From Wuchereria bancrofti (lineage: Eukaryota > Nematoda > Chromadorea > Rhabditida > Onchocercidae), in the NCBI GenBank assembly GCA_005281725.1, contig SSBO01000002.1:262902-326901 (forward strand): a DNA stretch of 64,000 nt, in the 5' to 3' direction. The notes under the pieces were generated by a model that was given only the letters and a program-made list of their open reading frames with translations, was not told the DNA's origin and searched no databases. A program made the position numbers and the translations under genes. This document shows, in pieces, positions 53,801-64,000 of this stretch (positions are counted from its first letter, which is position 1; each line of letters starts with the position of its first letter).

Positions 53801-55174
53801 AAAAGCTCATTAGCTTAACTGCTATTTCATGAGAAATGCAAAGAATCATACCACTTGTTTGCATTGAGATTGAATGATGCGATCATTTGATAAAGATTAA
53901 ACTTTGTGAAATTTTAAAATAAAATAAGTTAGCTAATGGAAAGGAATTGACTAGAAAGATGTATCGGAGAACAATGATCTATGTAATACAAATTATGTTA
54001 TTCGCTTTTGCTTCTTATTGAAATTTTGAATGCATACAATTTAATTGGAAACATAATATTAAGAAAAAAAAGAAACTGAAAATTTGCAAAATCCAAATTC
54101 CAAGGGATATTATTTCACATACAGTGTTGCTTTTCCAAGAATGCAAAAAATTGATTGTGAAAATAAGAATTTTTAAAATTTTAGAATTTGCAGAGATTAG
54201 AATTTTAACAATTCCTAAATAATGGCAGTGGAAGAATTTTCCATAATGAAGTGAGATCGACAGGTAAGATAACTCTATACAATTTTTTAACTTCTATAAA
54301 TTCCATTACAGCTGGTTAATTAATTAGGAGCATTGTAAATTAATATAACGCATCTGCTAAGAGTGATACAGCTATTTTTAAGTCATTTATATCTGTTTGA
54401 TTGATAAGGTAGCTGATTATTTAGAAAATCCTGATCAGCGGAATTGATTAGAATTTCAGAAATCTAATGGAAAAATACATTGCATTTGGCTTGAAATAGG
54501 ACTAAATTGATGACCTATTTAATAATTATCAAATTCTCAGGTATACTGTAAATATCAGACGCTCCAATTCATAATGAAGTGAGAAAGGTGTATTAAAATC
54601 GAAAGTTAAGACACGCTTATACAATTTTCTTAACCTATAAAATTAAAAAAAAAAAAGTGAAATTCTAGTAAAACATATTTCTCATCCATATGTGTGCATG
54701 TATTTGTTATTATAACATTCATTTTTATATTATTACAATGGGAGGAAGGAAAGGATAACCGAACAGGCATAAAACTTGTGCAAACTTTCAATCAAATGCA
54801 TAATTATGCATTTTGGAGTTTTTTTTTCTTTTGTTTTCAATAAAACATGAAATTTTTACGAATTCTTAATTGCTCTAAAATTGTTAAAATTGAAAGTAAA
54901 ATTTTCAATACTGATATGTTGCTTGTGAAAGATGAGACAGTCCAAATTATCGATTGACAATAATACAAACTAGTATTATTGATTGATAATTTGATAATAT
55001 AAATTATTTATCATGCGATTATTTTCATTGATAATCGATATGATGCATTTGGTGATCAAAACAGTGTCGTGATATCTGTCACATATCATACATTTGTGTG
55101 ACAGGAAAAGTGAACAGATTTATTTTAAAAACAAATAAATATTTTTATTGCATCACAACTGCATGCAACACAAC

Positions 55175-55192
55175 ATATATATATATATATAT
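55175..55192. repeat. (AT)9 microsatellite
   Basis: A pure AT dinucleotide run followed by GTATACAC. Confidence 0.95.
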
Positions 55193-56511
55193 GTATACAC
55201 AAAACATTACACAATTTGCTGATATAAACATTAGCAATTACAATTTAGTAAACATAACAACCGGATGAAGCTAAAAACGTGGACATATAAACCAAAAAAA
55301 AAAAAAAAAAGAAAAAAAAAAGACGAAACAACAATACAACATTCAACATTCACAACATCAGGAACAATCATGACAGAAACCGGAAATGGAAATTATGATA
55401 TTCATAGAGAAGATTCAAACTATCTATCATAATAAGTTAAATTGAATGGCTGCATTAAAATATCCATTAACGAATGATACTTTTGAGCACGAAATAATCA
55501 TTCCCATTTGATTATAACACTCATCCATCATCTGATCTTCATGAGTGATTTAATCGATAAAAAAAATTTTAGTCTAAGATAGAAAAGTTTAATTCTGCAA
55601 ATCAGGATACTCAAAAAATGTTCAGAAATTCAAGAAATAAAATTTCAAATCAATCTTTACGGGAAAATCATTCAGTTTGTCTGATTCTTACACTATTAAT
55701 AGGGATAATTTGCCAGGAAATATTATCTAGATAAGTTAAGAACCCAAATCTTTGTCCTAGATAAAGAGTTTAAAAGAGGTCCAGTAAATCTTCTGATTTA
55801 CTTTACCCATTTTACGACTAATCATCCGCGCTCCAAAAAAGTCTTAATTAAAGACTTAAAGACTAGAAATGTTCAATTCGTGTTTATTGGAAAATATCTC
55901 ACATCTTAGTAATGACTAAATGGTTCAAACTCAAAATCACAATAATTGTGAGACTGAAAAACATACAGAGATAACAGATGGAAGTAGTTTAAAAGAGATT
56001 TTTACAAATAGAATACGATTTCTAATATCACTCAAACAACCTAACAAATTTAGCTTTCTAAAAATGAGACATTGTATCACAAAATAAAATTTCCGCCCAA
56101 AAAGAAAGTCGACCATGTATCTGTATTGCACCTAAAATTAGGAAATTGACAATTCTATGTGAATAAAAAGGAATACGTGAATACGTGAATGACTGAAATC
56201 TGATTCTACGTAAAATTCCTACGCATAATGCATGAATTGTATGAATCATATAAGAGAAATTCTTTGTAAAATTTATTTTATTTTACAATTTTTACAATAG
56301 TATGAAGGAGCAGCATAATGGAAATAAAGTTTCTTGAATTTTTAGTAAATCCATACGTTACACGCTTGTTAGTCTCATGTACCACTTATGAATAACAATA
56401 CACATACATTACTTAGAACCATTTAATAATATGTGACTTAAATTTATAAATTAGTTCTTATAGAGTAAATAATGGATAGTTTGTGATCATTTAGGTTCGC
56501 TAAAATGCCAT

Positions 56512-56888
56512 AAAATGATAACGTTGTGATAGGCTTGATAATTAAAATGATAGTGCTGTAATAAGCCAAATAACCAAAGTGATAACGTTGTGATGTGATA
56601 AATAAAATGGTAAAAAAAGTGATAAGACAATTTATTAAGATGATAACGTAGTGATAAGCTAAATGACTAAAGTGATAACGTTCTGATAAACTGAATAACT
56701 AAAATGATAACGTTGTGATAAGATAAATAACTAAAATGATAACGTTGTGATAAGATAAATAACTAAAATGATAACGTTACGATACGATAAATAAAATGGA
56801 CACGTCGTGATAAGCTAAATAATTAAAATTATAGCGTTGTGATAAGCCAAATAATTAAAATGATAACATCGTGATAAGCTAAATAACT
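56512..56888. repeat. 33-bp tandem repeat about 1.7 kb upstream of the semaphorin gene
   Basis: About eleven imperfect copies of a 33-bp unit containing AAAATGATAACGTTGTGATA and AGATAAATAACTA. The GATAACGTTGTGATAAG core is best kept, especially in the middle copies at 56700-56765. Confidence 0.92.
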
Positions 56889-58521
56889 TCAAAACAACAG
56901 ACAAATGAAGAATGATTCTGAGTGTACGAATTTTCGTCCATCAGTAAATTTCATCAAATTCGATACCACGCAATGCAAACAATGAGAAGCAATGATTTAT
57001 TTACAGGTGGGAAATTGCTTAGAAGAGGGTTAGGCGGAAATTGATTTAAGTAATTTAATCTTAAATAATCGAAAGATAAAAGTATACCGAGGAGAGATGA
57101 TAACCAGAAATGTAAACAGGAAAATTATGAAAGAATAAAAAATATACAGAAAAAAGCAAATTTAATTTACAATATTTTTTTTTTTAAAAAATGCTACCTG
57201 AAATAATTGTAAAAAATGTAAACTGACAACTAATAAAATATTCTAACTCATTCATTCATTTCATAAAATAATAAAATTTTGTGTGAATTACTGACAGAGT
57301 GGGAAAAAAATTTGAATAAGTATTAATATAAGTTAAATTAGCTATTGATTACAAAGTTACTATATGCATTATCCCGGAAAAGAATATTTGATAAAGGATA
57401 GAAATTTGATTGTAATGATAATTTCAATAAAGGAACCGTTAATTATACATTAGAAAGTATGATAACTTATTGTTTAGCCAATCGATTTGCAAACTTTTTA
57501 TTGCTCAATCATAAATTAGCATTAAAATTATCATTAAATCATCCAATTTGTAATTTAGATTTAAAAAGTTATGAAAATTGATTCTAAAATTAATTTATTT
57601 AATGCTAAAAGTAAACATTTGTCTTCTTATCTGTAATATATAATCTTATCAATGTTACATCGTCCTAATTTACTTTTTCATGTTTAAAATAAAATTTGCC
57701 ATTTTGTATTTTCATTCATTTGTTGATTGATTATTTTATCCATCTAAAATACTTATTTGTTAAGCATAATCAAATAAATTTCATAAAAATTTGTCGCTAA
57801 TTATATCTTTCAGTCAAGTCTGTTATTTTTCAGCTTTTTTTTCTAGTCATAATAATTTGTTATTAATGTTATGGAAATAAAATTTGCATTTATCGAAAAA
57901 ATATTATTGATATTTTAATCTTAAATTATTGATATTCTAATCTATGTAAAATTATTATCGCCAAATATTTCATTGCTAGAAAACTGAAACTTTATCAGTT
58001 AAATTAATTAATTAGTTAGAAATTATGTTTATTTGTTGTTTATATTGCATGAAAGTTTTTGATTTTTATTCAATGAATAAGTGCTAAAAGTGAAATTATA
58101 AATTAGAATTATTGATTGAAGAAAAAAATTTTACTAATATTTAGATACAATATCAATAATCATTATGTCCAATAATTTTTAATCATAATTTTATCATTAA
58201 AAGTAAAAAGATTAAGTAATCAAGTTAAAGACTATCTTAAAAGACTAAATTGAAGGTTTTATTTTTCTTGAGGCTACTTGAATAATAGTAAATTGAAGTA
58301 TAAAATTTAGTGAAATTTTAACAAAAAAAAAATTAAAAGTCAAATGATTGAAATTTTCTTATCTTTTAAATTATTCGTTATCTTCTTTTTCCTTCTTCTC
58401 ATCATATTGAAAAATCTGTCTAATTTTTTTTTTTTTAATTTCTCATATCTTCTGTTATACGACAGATGGTTTGTTGCCATACCAATTTGATGTCAACCAT
58501 TGTTAGATTATTTGATACCTT

Positions 58522-61500
58522 ATGTTGCTACCTTTACTACCTTTTATTAACTTCTTCATTTATTCAATAATTTTAATTAAAATCTATTCATGTAAAAAAT
58601 TGATCATTTTAAATGAATATTTGGCAAATGATTTATTGACAGTATTAGAAGATGGCAATACATTCTTCATTGGCGCAAAGTAAGTTAATTTCATTACTCA
58701 TAAAATTATTAATTATTTTAAAAAGTCAAAGGATGAAAATGATTATGTTTATTTAAATAATTGAAATTTAATTCATTCTATTATTACACTAAATTTTGTT
58801 AACAAATATTATTTGCTATTATCTTCGAAATTTAAAATTCCTTTCCAATCGATTAATTCAATTTAAAGTGATAACTGGTATTGGCATAATCCATTTTTAA
58901 TTTTTGTGATTAAAATTTAAGCAAACAGTCATTTTTACTTTAAAATTTGGAAAAAAAAAGTAATAAAATTTGCACTAGTCATATTAACAGATATTATTGC
59001 GATGCTTTCTTTTTATTTTGTAGTAATCACTCCATTTAATTTTTTTAATTGAAATGTTATTGTGAAGTGGCGGAAAAGGCGGAAAAAGAGTGATAAAAAG
59101 AGAGTAAAAGAAATTTATTAGTTTAATTTGAAGTTTAATTAATTATTGCTAAACACAAAGCTTAATTATTGTCAAACATTCCAACAAAGACATCAAAATG
59201 ATATCTTTCATTTGTTTATCAAAAATGAAAAAGGTGGATGCAATAAAATTGTTTGAAAATAGATTAAATAATTTTTAACTAATTTTAAAAAACTAAAGAT
59301 TTTTCGTAATGAAATCAAAAAAAGAAATTTTTCACTGCGAAATATTTTTTATGCACATACATACTTGCATTTTGCAAATTATTACTTTATTAATTGCTGC
59401 GAAAATTGTTTTCAAAAAAAAAAAATTCAATAAATCAATTAACTGTTAGCAATCAGTAATACTAACAATGGTGATAATTGATAAGGAATAAATTAAACAA
59501 TGGTGATAATTGTGATAATAACAATGGTGATAATTGATAAGGAATAAATTAAGCCAAATGAAATGATATTCGTTATGATAATTTTTTTTTTTTAGAAATT
59601 TACAACATTTTTGAGATTATAATTTTTAAAAAGATAAAAATAAAGTAAGGCTTATAGATTTACACAATGATTAGATAACTGATAACAATCAAAAAATGAT
59701 AAATAAATTTTAGGAATCGAATTATAGCATTATCAACTGAAACTTTTCGTTTGAAAACGATAGTACCATTAAATGTTACAGTTATTGAAGCAGCAGAATG
59801 TTTGATGAAAGGATTTGACAAGGTTAATTCCGGTTTTGTCATGTTTAATTGGAGCAACCGTATACTATAATTTTTTATCTTTGATCAGCTATTCTGGTTT
59901 TATTTATTTCAGTTCAATTTATTTCATATGAAATGTTTACACATAATAAAATAATTCTATCATTTATTCATATATAAATAAAATGAAAAGTTTTTCATGC
60001 AATGCATTGAAGCATAAAAATAAATGTAAAATCAAAAGTAAAATTAAATGTAGCGCAAAATGTTCTCATTTATAGCGCAAATATTCCCATTACCAAAAAT
60101 ATATAATTATTTTTAGAGAAAATGTCAAAATGATATTACATTATTATTACATTATGGAAATAATTGCTTGTATATTTGTGGTACAAATGCGCTTTCACCA
60201 CGTTGTCAGATAAGAAATGTTTGTTCATTTAATTCTTTATTAATTCTTAACCATCAAAATTTTTAAATAATTTTTAAAGGATATAACTTAGCAAAAAAAA
60301 CAAAAATGCATCATACTTAAGTACAACGTATCGATTTGATTTTTAATTTCCTAAAATTGACAAATTCTTTCATCATTTCAAAAAAAAAAAAGAGAAAAAC
60401 CTTAAGTATGAAATTATTTCAGAAGCGAAATTTATTTGAAGAATGCGCAACTAGCATAAATGCTATTGGCCTTAGTACATTCAATAAAGATTGTCCAGCT
60501 TATCACTTATCATATCAAAATTATACATTTACAGCATTAGCTGTTGATATTTCATGTCAAAAGCAAACATTACTTCGAGCTCTTCCACAACAACAAAAAC
60601 TTTGGTTACCAGTTAACGATGATCGTTGGTTTCATGGTACTAATTTACTTATAATTAAATTAGTTTAATTTAATACTTAATATAAATTTAACTTAACAGA
60701 GAGAGAGAGAAAAAACGGTGAAATTAATTTTAAGTAACAAATTTTATGATATTTTTTAATAACAATTCTTAATTAACAAAAGTGAATAGTGATTTAATGG
60801 TTTTAGTTTTAATTTAAAAAAAAATATTTTAATATTATCATTTCTTTTAGAGAATTTTTACAACTTTGTATTGGTTCTTTGTTCGTTTTTTTTTTATCAT
60901 TTTTATATTTTTCTAAATTTTACAACTATTTCATTTTAGAGCCAATATTTATTGCATTATTTGGTTGGAAGCAATATGTTTATATTGTTTTCAATGAAGA
61001 AAATAATGAAGACATACAGGTAAGGTGCTAAATTGAAATTGATAAATTTAAATATTGCATTTTGTTAAATAAAAATGTTTTTGGTTAATTAATTAATTAA
61101 TTGGCGCAATGATTAAATGACAAAAAGTTTTACGAATTATTCTAGTATGATTATTATTTGACATATTTTTTTGCAGGGTCGAATTGGTGCTATATGCGCA
61201 AATGACGCAGGTGTTACTAATAGTACAGTGCCCTACAAAAATGCATTCAATTCATTTGTCAAACTTTCTCTTATATGTCCTTTAGACATCAATAATTTAA
61301 AATTGAAAATATTGAAAACAGCGCAAATATCTGCTAATTTCATTTTTGCTATATTTTGGAATGGTTTTGAACGATTACCAATATCTGCTTTATGTGTATT
61401 CGATCTGAATAAAATCGAGAAAAGATTATTCGATGATGATAAAATTCCGGAAACTGCATGGAAAATGAATGACAATCATTGTCCAAAAAGAAACCAATCC

Positions 61501-63796
61501 GGTTTTCCGAGAATTTTAGATAAAACAGCAATTGCGACAAATCCAAATGCATTGTACATTTTTCCGGAAATGATTGAGTACGTTGCTATTAATTTGCTTA
61601 GATTAAAATTACAACTGAATAACTTTTAAAAAAAAAGACTTTTAATTGCTATCTTTTGAAGTTATTACTTTTGATGCTTAATTATAGGTAAAGTTAACAT
61701 ATGAAATAGAATTTATTAACATATAGCATATATATATGGCATAATATTAATTTAAAAAAAATAAATTTCAATAATAGAATTAATGAAAAAAAAAGATTAC
61801 AGGATAGTATCTGTAAATGTGATTAATACTAATCATGAAAATTATCAAATTGTCGCAATATCTAAGAAAGCAACAATATATGGTTTTATTTTCAATGGTA
61901 TTTCTATCAATAAAAAATGGACTGAGCAAATTATTGTTAGTGGAAAAATATTGGAAATTAAAATTCGAAAAGAGGTCTAATTTCACTTTGAATATTGGTC
62001 TAACTGACACATAAAGTTCTAATAGCTTTTTGAATTTTTAGTCCGAAAGAAAAATTCAACTTTTATTAAAATTCAGAAAACATTAAAGCAGTATATTCTT
62101 TCACTAGCATTTTTTTTATAGTTTTTATTTTTAAATTTTCATATTTTAAAAATGTTTTCAGTCATTTACAGTACTTGCATCAAATTCTTTCAAAGAATAC
62201 AAAGTAAAAGATTGGTCTTCAGAAATTATCGAGAACAACGGGTATGTATTTAAGGAAGAGAACAGAATGCTTATAGATTACATATTTCTTTTTTGCTTTA
62301 AAAAAATTCATTTTGATTTAGGAAACAAATTTTTAGAACTCATTATTCGTGGAGAAATTTTAGGCAATAAATAATAATTCATTAATTTAAAGTTTATCAA
62401 CTGATAAAAGATTAAGATCATTAAGAAAAAGAAAAAATAAGAAAAGTATTAATTTGCTAATTATAATTTAAGACAGCAATGTAATTGTAAATGGACGGAA
62501 TGGAGTATTTGCTCACAGAGATGCGCTGGAGGATATCGAAGTCGAGAATGGCGCTGTTTACCTGGTGACACCTGTAATTCATCCAAAGAGAATCAACAAC
62601 AATATGAATCATGTAACAATGTATCATGTAATGGTAATTACTTTATTTCTGTCTTATTATTAGAATTATAAGAATCATTATCAGAAATTATTATCATTAT
62701 CAGAATTTATAAGATCACTTTCTACTAATTTTTGTTTATTAAAAATTTATCAATTAATTGTATAAGTAGCAGATCTATAAGATTACTAGAATCTTTCTAC
62801 TAACTTTTGTTTATTAATTAAAAAACTTGTCAATTAATTGTATAAAGTTTTTTTTAATTAATTTTTTAATTAAGATTTTAATTAATCTACAAGATTACTA
62901 GAATTTTTCTACTAACTTTTCTTTATTAATTAAAAACTAGAATCTTTCTACTAACTTTTGTTTATTAATTAAAAAACTTGTCAATTAATTGTATAAAGTT
63001 TTTTTTAATTAATTTTTTTGATTAAGATTTTAATTAATCTACAAGATTACTAGAATTTTTCTACTAACTTTTCTTTATTAATTAAAAACTAGAATCTTTC
63101 TACTAACTTTTGTTTATTAATTAAAAACTAGAATCTTTCTACTAAATTTTGTTTATTAATTAAAAAAATTTAGCAATAGCACTAATTGTATAAGTAATAG
63201 AATGTAAACAAAAATTTCTCGATATTTTCTATTCAATACAATCTTTTTTTCTTTCTTTTTTTTTCCCAGAAGTTCGACGATACAGTGATTGGAGTCAATG
63301 GTTAACATTAGGTGGTAATAGTGAAATTCGATATCGTGCTAGTTGTGGTGTTGAAATACCTGATCCTATGTCAATTAAAGTAACAATTATTCATTTTAAT
63401 AAGAAGAATTATTCAGATATATTTGTATTAAATTATTTCAAAAAAGTTTCACAATATAAAATGATTTAATTAAATGATAAATAAAATAATTAATGCTTTT
63501 ATACAAAGAAAATAACACTTAATTTGTTCATTTTTTTTATAAATTTATTATTAATTAATCATTTTTATTATTGCTTTCATTAATTAAGAAATTAATTAAG
63601 ACTATACTTCATGGATCAAAACGTGTACTTACGTATTATGAATGGTTAGCATGGAATGAATGGACAGCATGCAGTGCAACTTGCGGTAATAGTTTACGTA
63701 GTCGTTGGCGTATCCGGAAAGGTCTTATTATATCATACAATGATGATAATATTCAGTATACTGTCGAGCCATGTTCTATACCATCATGTAAATTTG
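58522..63796 (+). CDS. semaphorin with thrombospondin type-1 repeats (class-5-like), 3' end outside window
   Basis: Exons: 58522-58679, 59711-59822, 60423-60636, 60940-61019, 61177-61577, 61803-61974, 62162-62241, 62473-62633, 63270-63379, 63589-63796; phases agree and 565 codons are visible. Exon 1 encodes a signal peptide (MLLPLLPFINFFIYS) and runs into the first sema blade (VLEDGNTFFIGAK). Sema hallmarks are TFNKDCPAYH, EPIFIALF, GRIGAICANDAGV and RLPISALCVFDL. The sema domain is shorter than usual, about 380 residues. It passes without a PSI domain into TSR1 (CKWTEWSICSQRCAGGYRSR), a degenerate TSR2 (YSDWSQW) and TSR3 (WNEWTACSATCG). Sema plus TSRs is the class-5 pattern; family members guide axons or cells through plexins. 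Exon 10 may instead start at 63601, and exon 6 has a second in-frame donor after 61935. Later TSRs and any membrane anchor lie beyond the window. Confidence 0.82.
59464..59554. repeat. short direct repeats in semaphorin intron 1
   Basis: ACAATGGTGATAATTGATAA followed by GGAATAAATTAA occurs twice, with a shorter ACAATGGTGATAATTG copy between them. Confidence 0.85.
62785..63167. repeat. higher-order tandem repeat in semaphorin intron 8
   Basis: Six copies of a 39-base module (ACTAGAATCTTTCTACTAAC core). The first four form two longer units of about 151 bases that include TTGTCAATTAATTGTATAAA. Confidence 0.88.
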
Positions 63797-63802
63797 GTAA
63801 GC

Positions 63803-64000
63803 ATTTAATAGCTACATCACGTAGATCACGTTTTTTAAGTCTAAAATAAGAACAGAGTAAATCGTAATATCGTAATTTAGTCTAGCATATATATCTCAGT
63901 ATGAGGTATATAGATACGGCGCTTAATAGCTGCATCACGTAGATCACGTTTTTTCTTTTTTTGGCCCAAAGAGAGTAAATCGTAATTTAATTAGCACATA
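63803..64000. repeat. diverged duplication at the window edge
   Basis: ATCACGTAGATCACGTTTTT and GAGTAAATCGTAAT occur in the same order twice, at about 63803-63885 and 63922-64000, just after the last visible semaphorin exon. The second copy may continue past the window. Confidence 0.8.

Larger units (their letters stand above)
46227..58521. other. 12-kb gene-free region between divergent C1GALT1 and semaphorin genes
   Basis: Both strands were read for exons with matching splice borders and none could be supported; short ORFs here are AT-rich and unlike any family I know. It contains simple repeats (CT runs at 48220-48257 and 52053-52082, AC/AT at 50765-50799, AT at 55175-55192), hairpins at 53171-53192 and 54943-54990, and a 33-bp array at 56512-56888. 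It must include the promoters and 5' UTRs of both flanking genes. Confidence 0.55.

Noticed and set aside
56512..56888. CRISPR-like array
   Set aside because: Units are contiguous 33-bp tandem copies with no unique spacers, in a eukaryotic genome.
61233..61552. Two minus-strand ORFs of 67-80 aa
   Set aside because: They are antisense shadows of semaphorin exon 5, which has clear sema-domain motifs on the plus strand.
1..64000. tRNA and rRNA genes
   Set aside because: No segment with the T-loop motif and matching acceptor stem was found by eye; a covariance-model scan would be needed to exclude them fully.

Overview
The window is AT-rich eukaryotic DNA with compact multi-exon genes, short GT-AG introns that often end in TTTCAG or TTTTAG, many small tandem repeats and no operon-like gene packing. 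I read it as a nematode. The strongest evidence is a full-length DEX-1-type protein (two NIDO domains, EGF modules, one transmembrane segment), a family best known from C. elegans, together with candidate spliced-leader acceptors just upstream of several start codons. Base composition and intron style suggest a spirurid/filarial-like species, but that is inference. There are no rRNA or recognisable tRNA genes, no CRISPR array and no bacterial or viral insert.

Five protein-coding genes could be assembled exon by exon. In each one every exon junction keeps the reading frame and uses a GT donor and an AG acceptor. (1) 8018-13047, plus strand: STARD3/MLN64-like cholesterol-transfer protein, 10 exons, 434 aa. 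(2) 14901-30865, minus strand: DEX-1-like adhesion protein, 24 exons, about 1160 aa. Its 3' end faces gene 1 (convergent pair, about 1.85 kb apart). (3) 36274-40057, minus strand: sedoheptulokinase-like FGGY kinase, 8 exons, 450 aa. (4) 42319-46150, minus strand: core 1 beta-1,3-galactosyltransferase (C1GALT1/T-synthase), 9 exons, 418 aa. (5) 58522 to beyond the window, plus strand: secreted or membrane semaphorin with thrombospondin repeats (class-5-like), 10 exons visible, 3' end missing.

Layout: 1-7963 is non-coding, low-complexity DNA. STARD3 and dex-1 converge. dex-1, the kinase and the galactosyltransferase are all on the minus strand, separated by about 2-4 kb. A 12.4 kb gene-free stretch (46.2-58.5 kb) separates the divergent galactosyltransferase and semaphorin genes and would hold both promoters. 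The genes do not form one pathway. DEX-1, C1GALT1 and the semaphorin all act in the secretory pathway or at the cell surface, and the Thr-rich linker of DEX-1 is the kind of sequence mucin-type O-glycosylation modifies.

Points of interest: a 1251-bp direct duplication of the dex-1 first exon and promoter, joined by a single N, which looks like an unmerged contig overlap; an internal duplication of a NIDO-EGF block in dex-1 visible in conserved intron positions; two introns whose tandem repeats multiply the 3' splice acceptor; a 21-bp satellite right behind a STARD3 exon that would encode perfect heptads if retained; a phospho-FFAT-like motif in STARD3; a MITE-like element with 37-bp inverted ends in dex-1 intron 1; and a PSI-less, class-5-type semaphorin.
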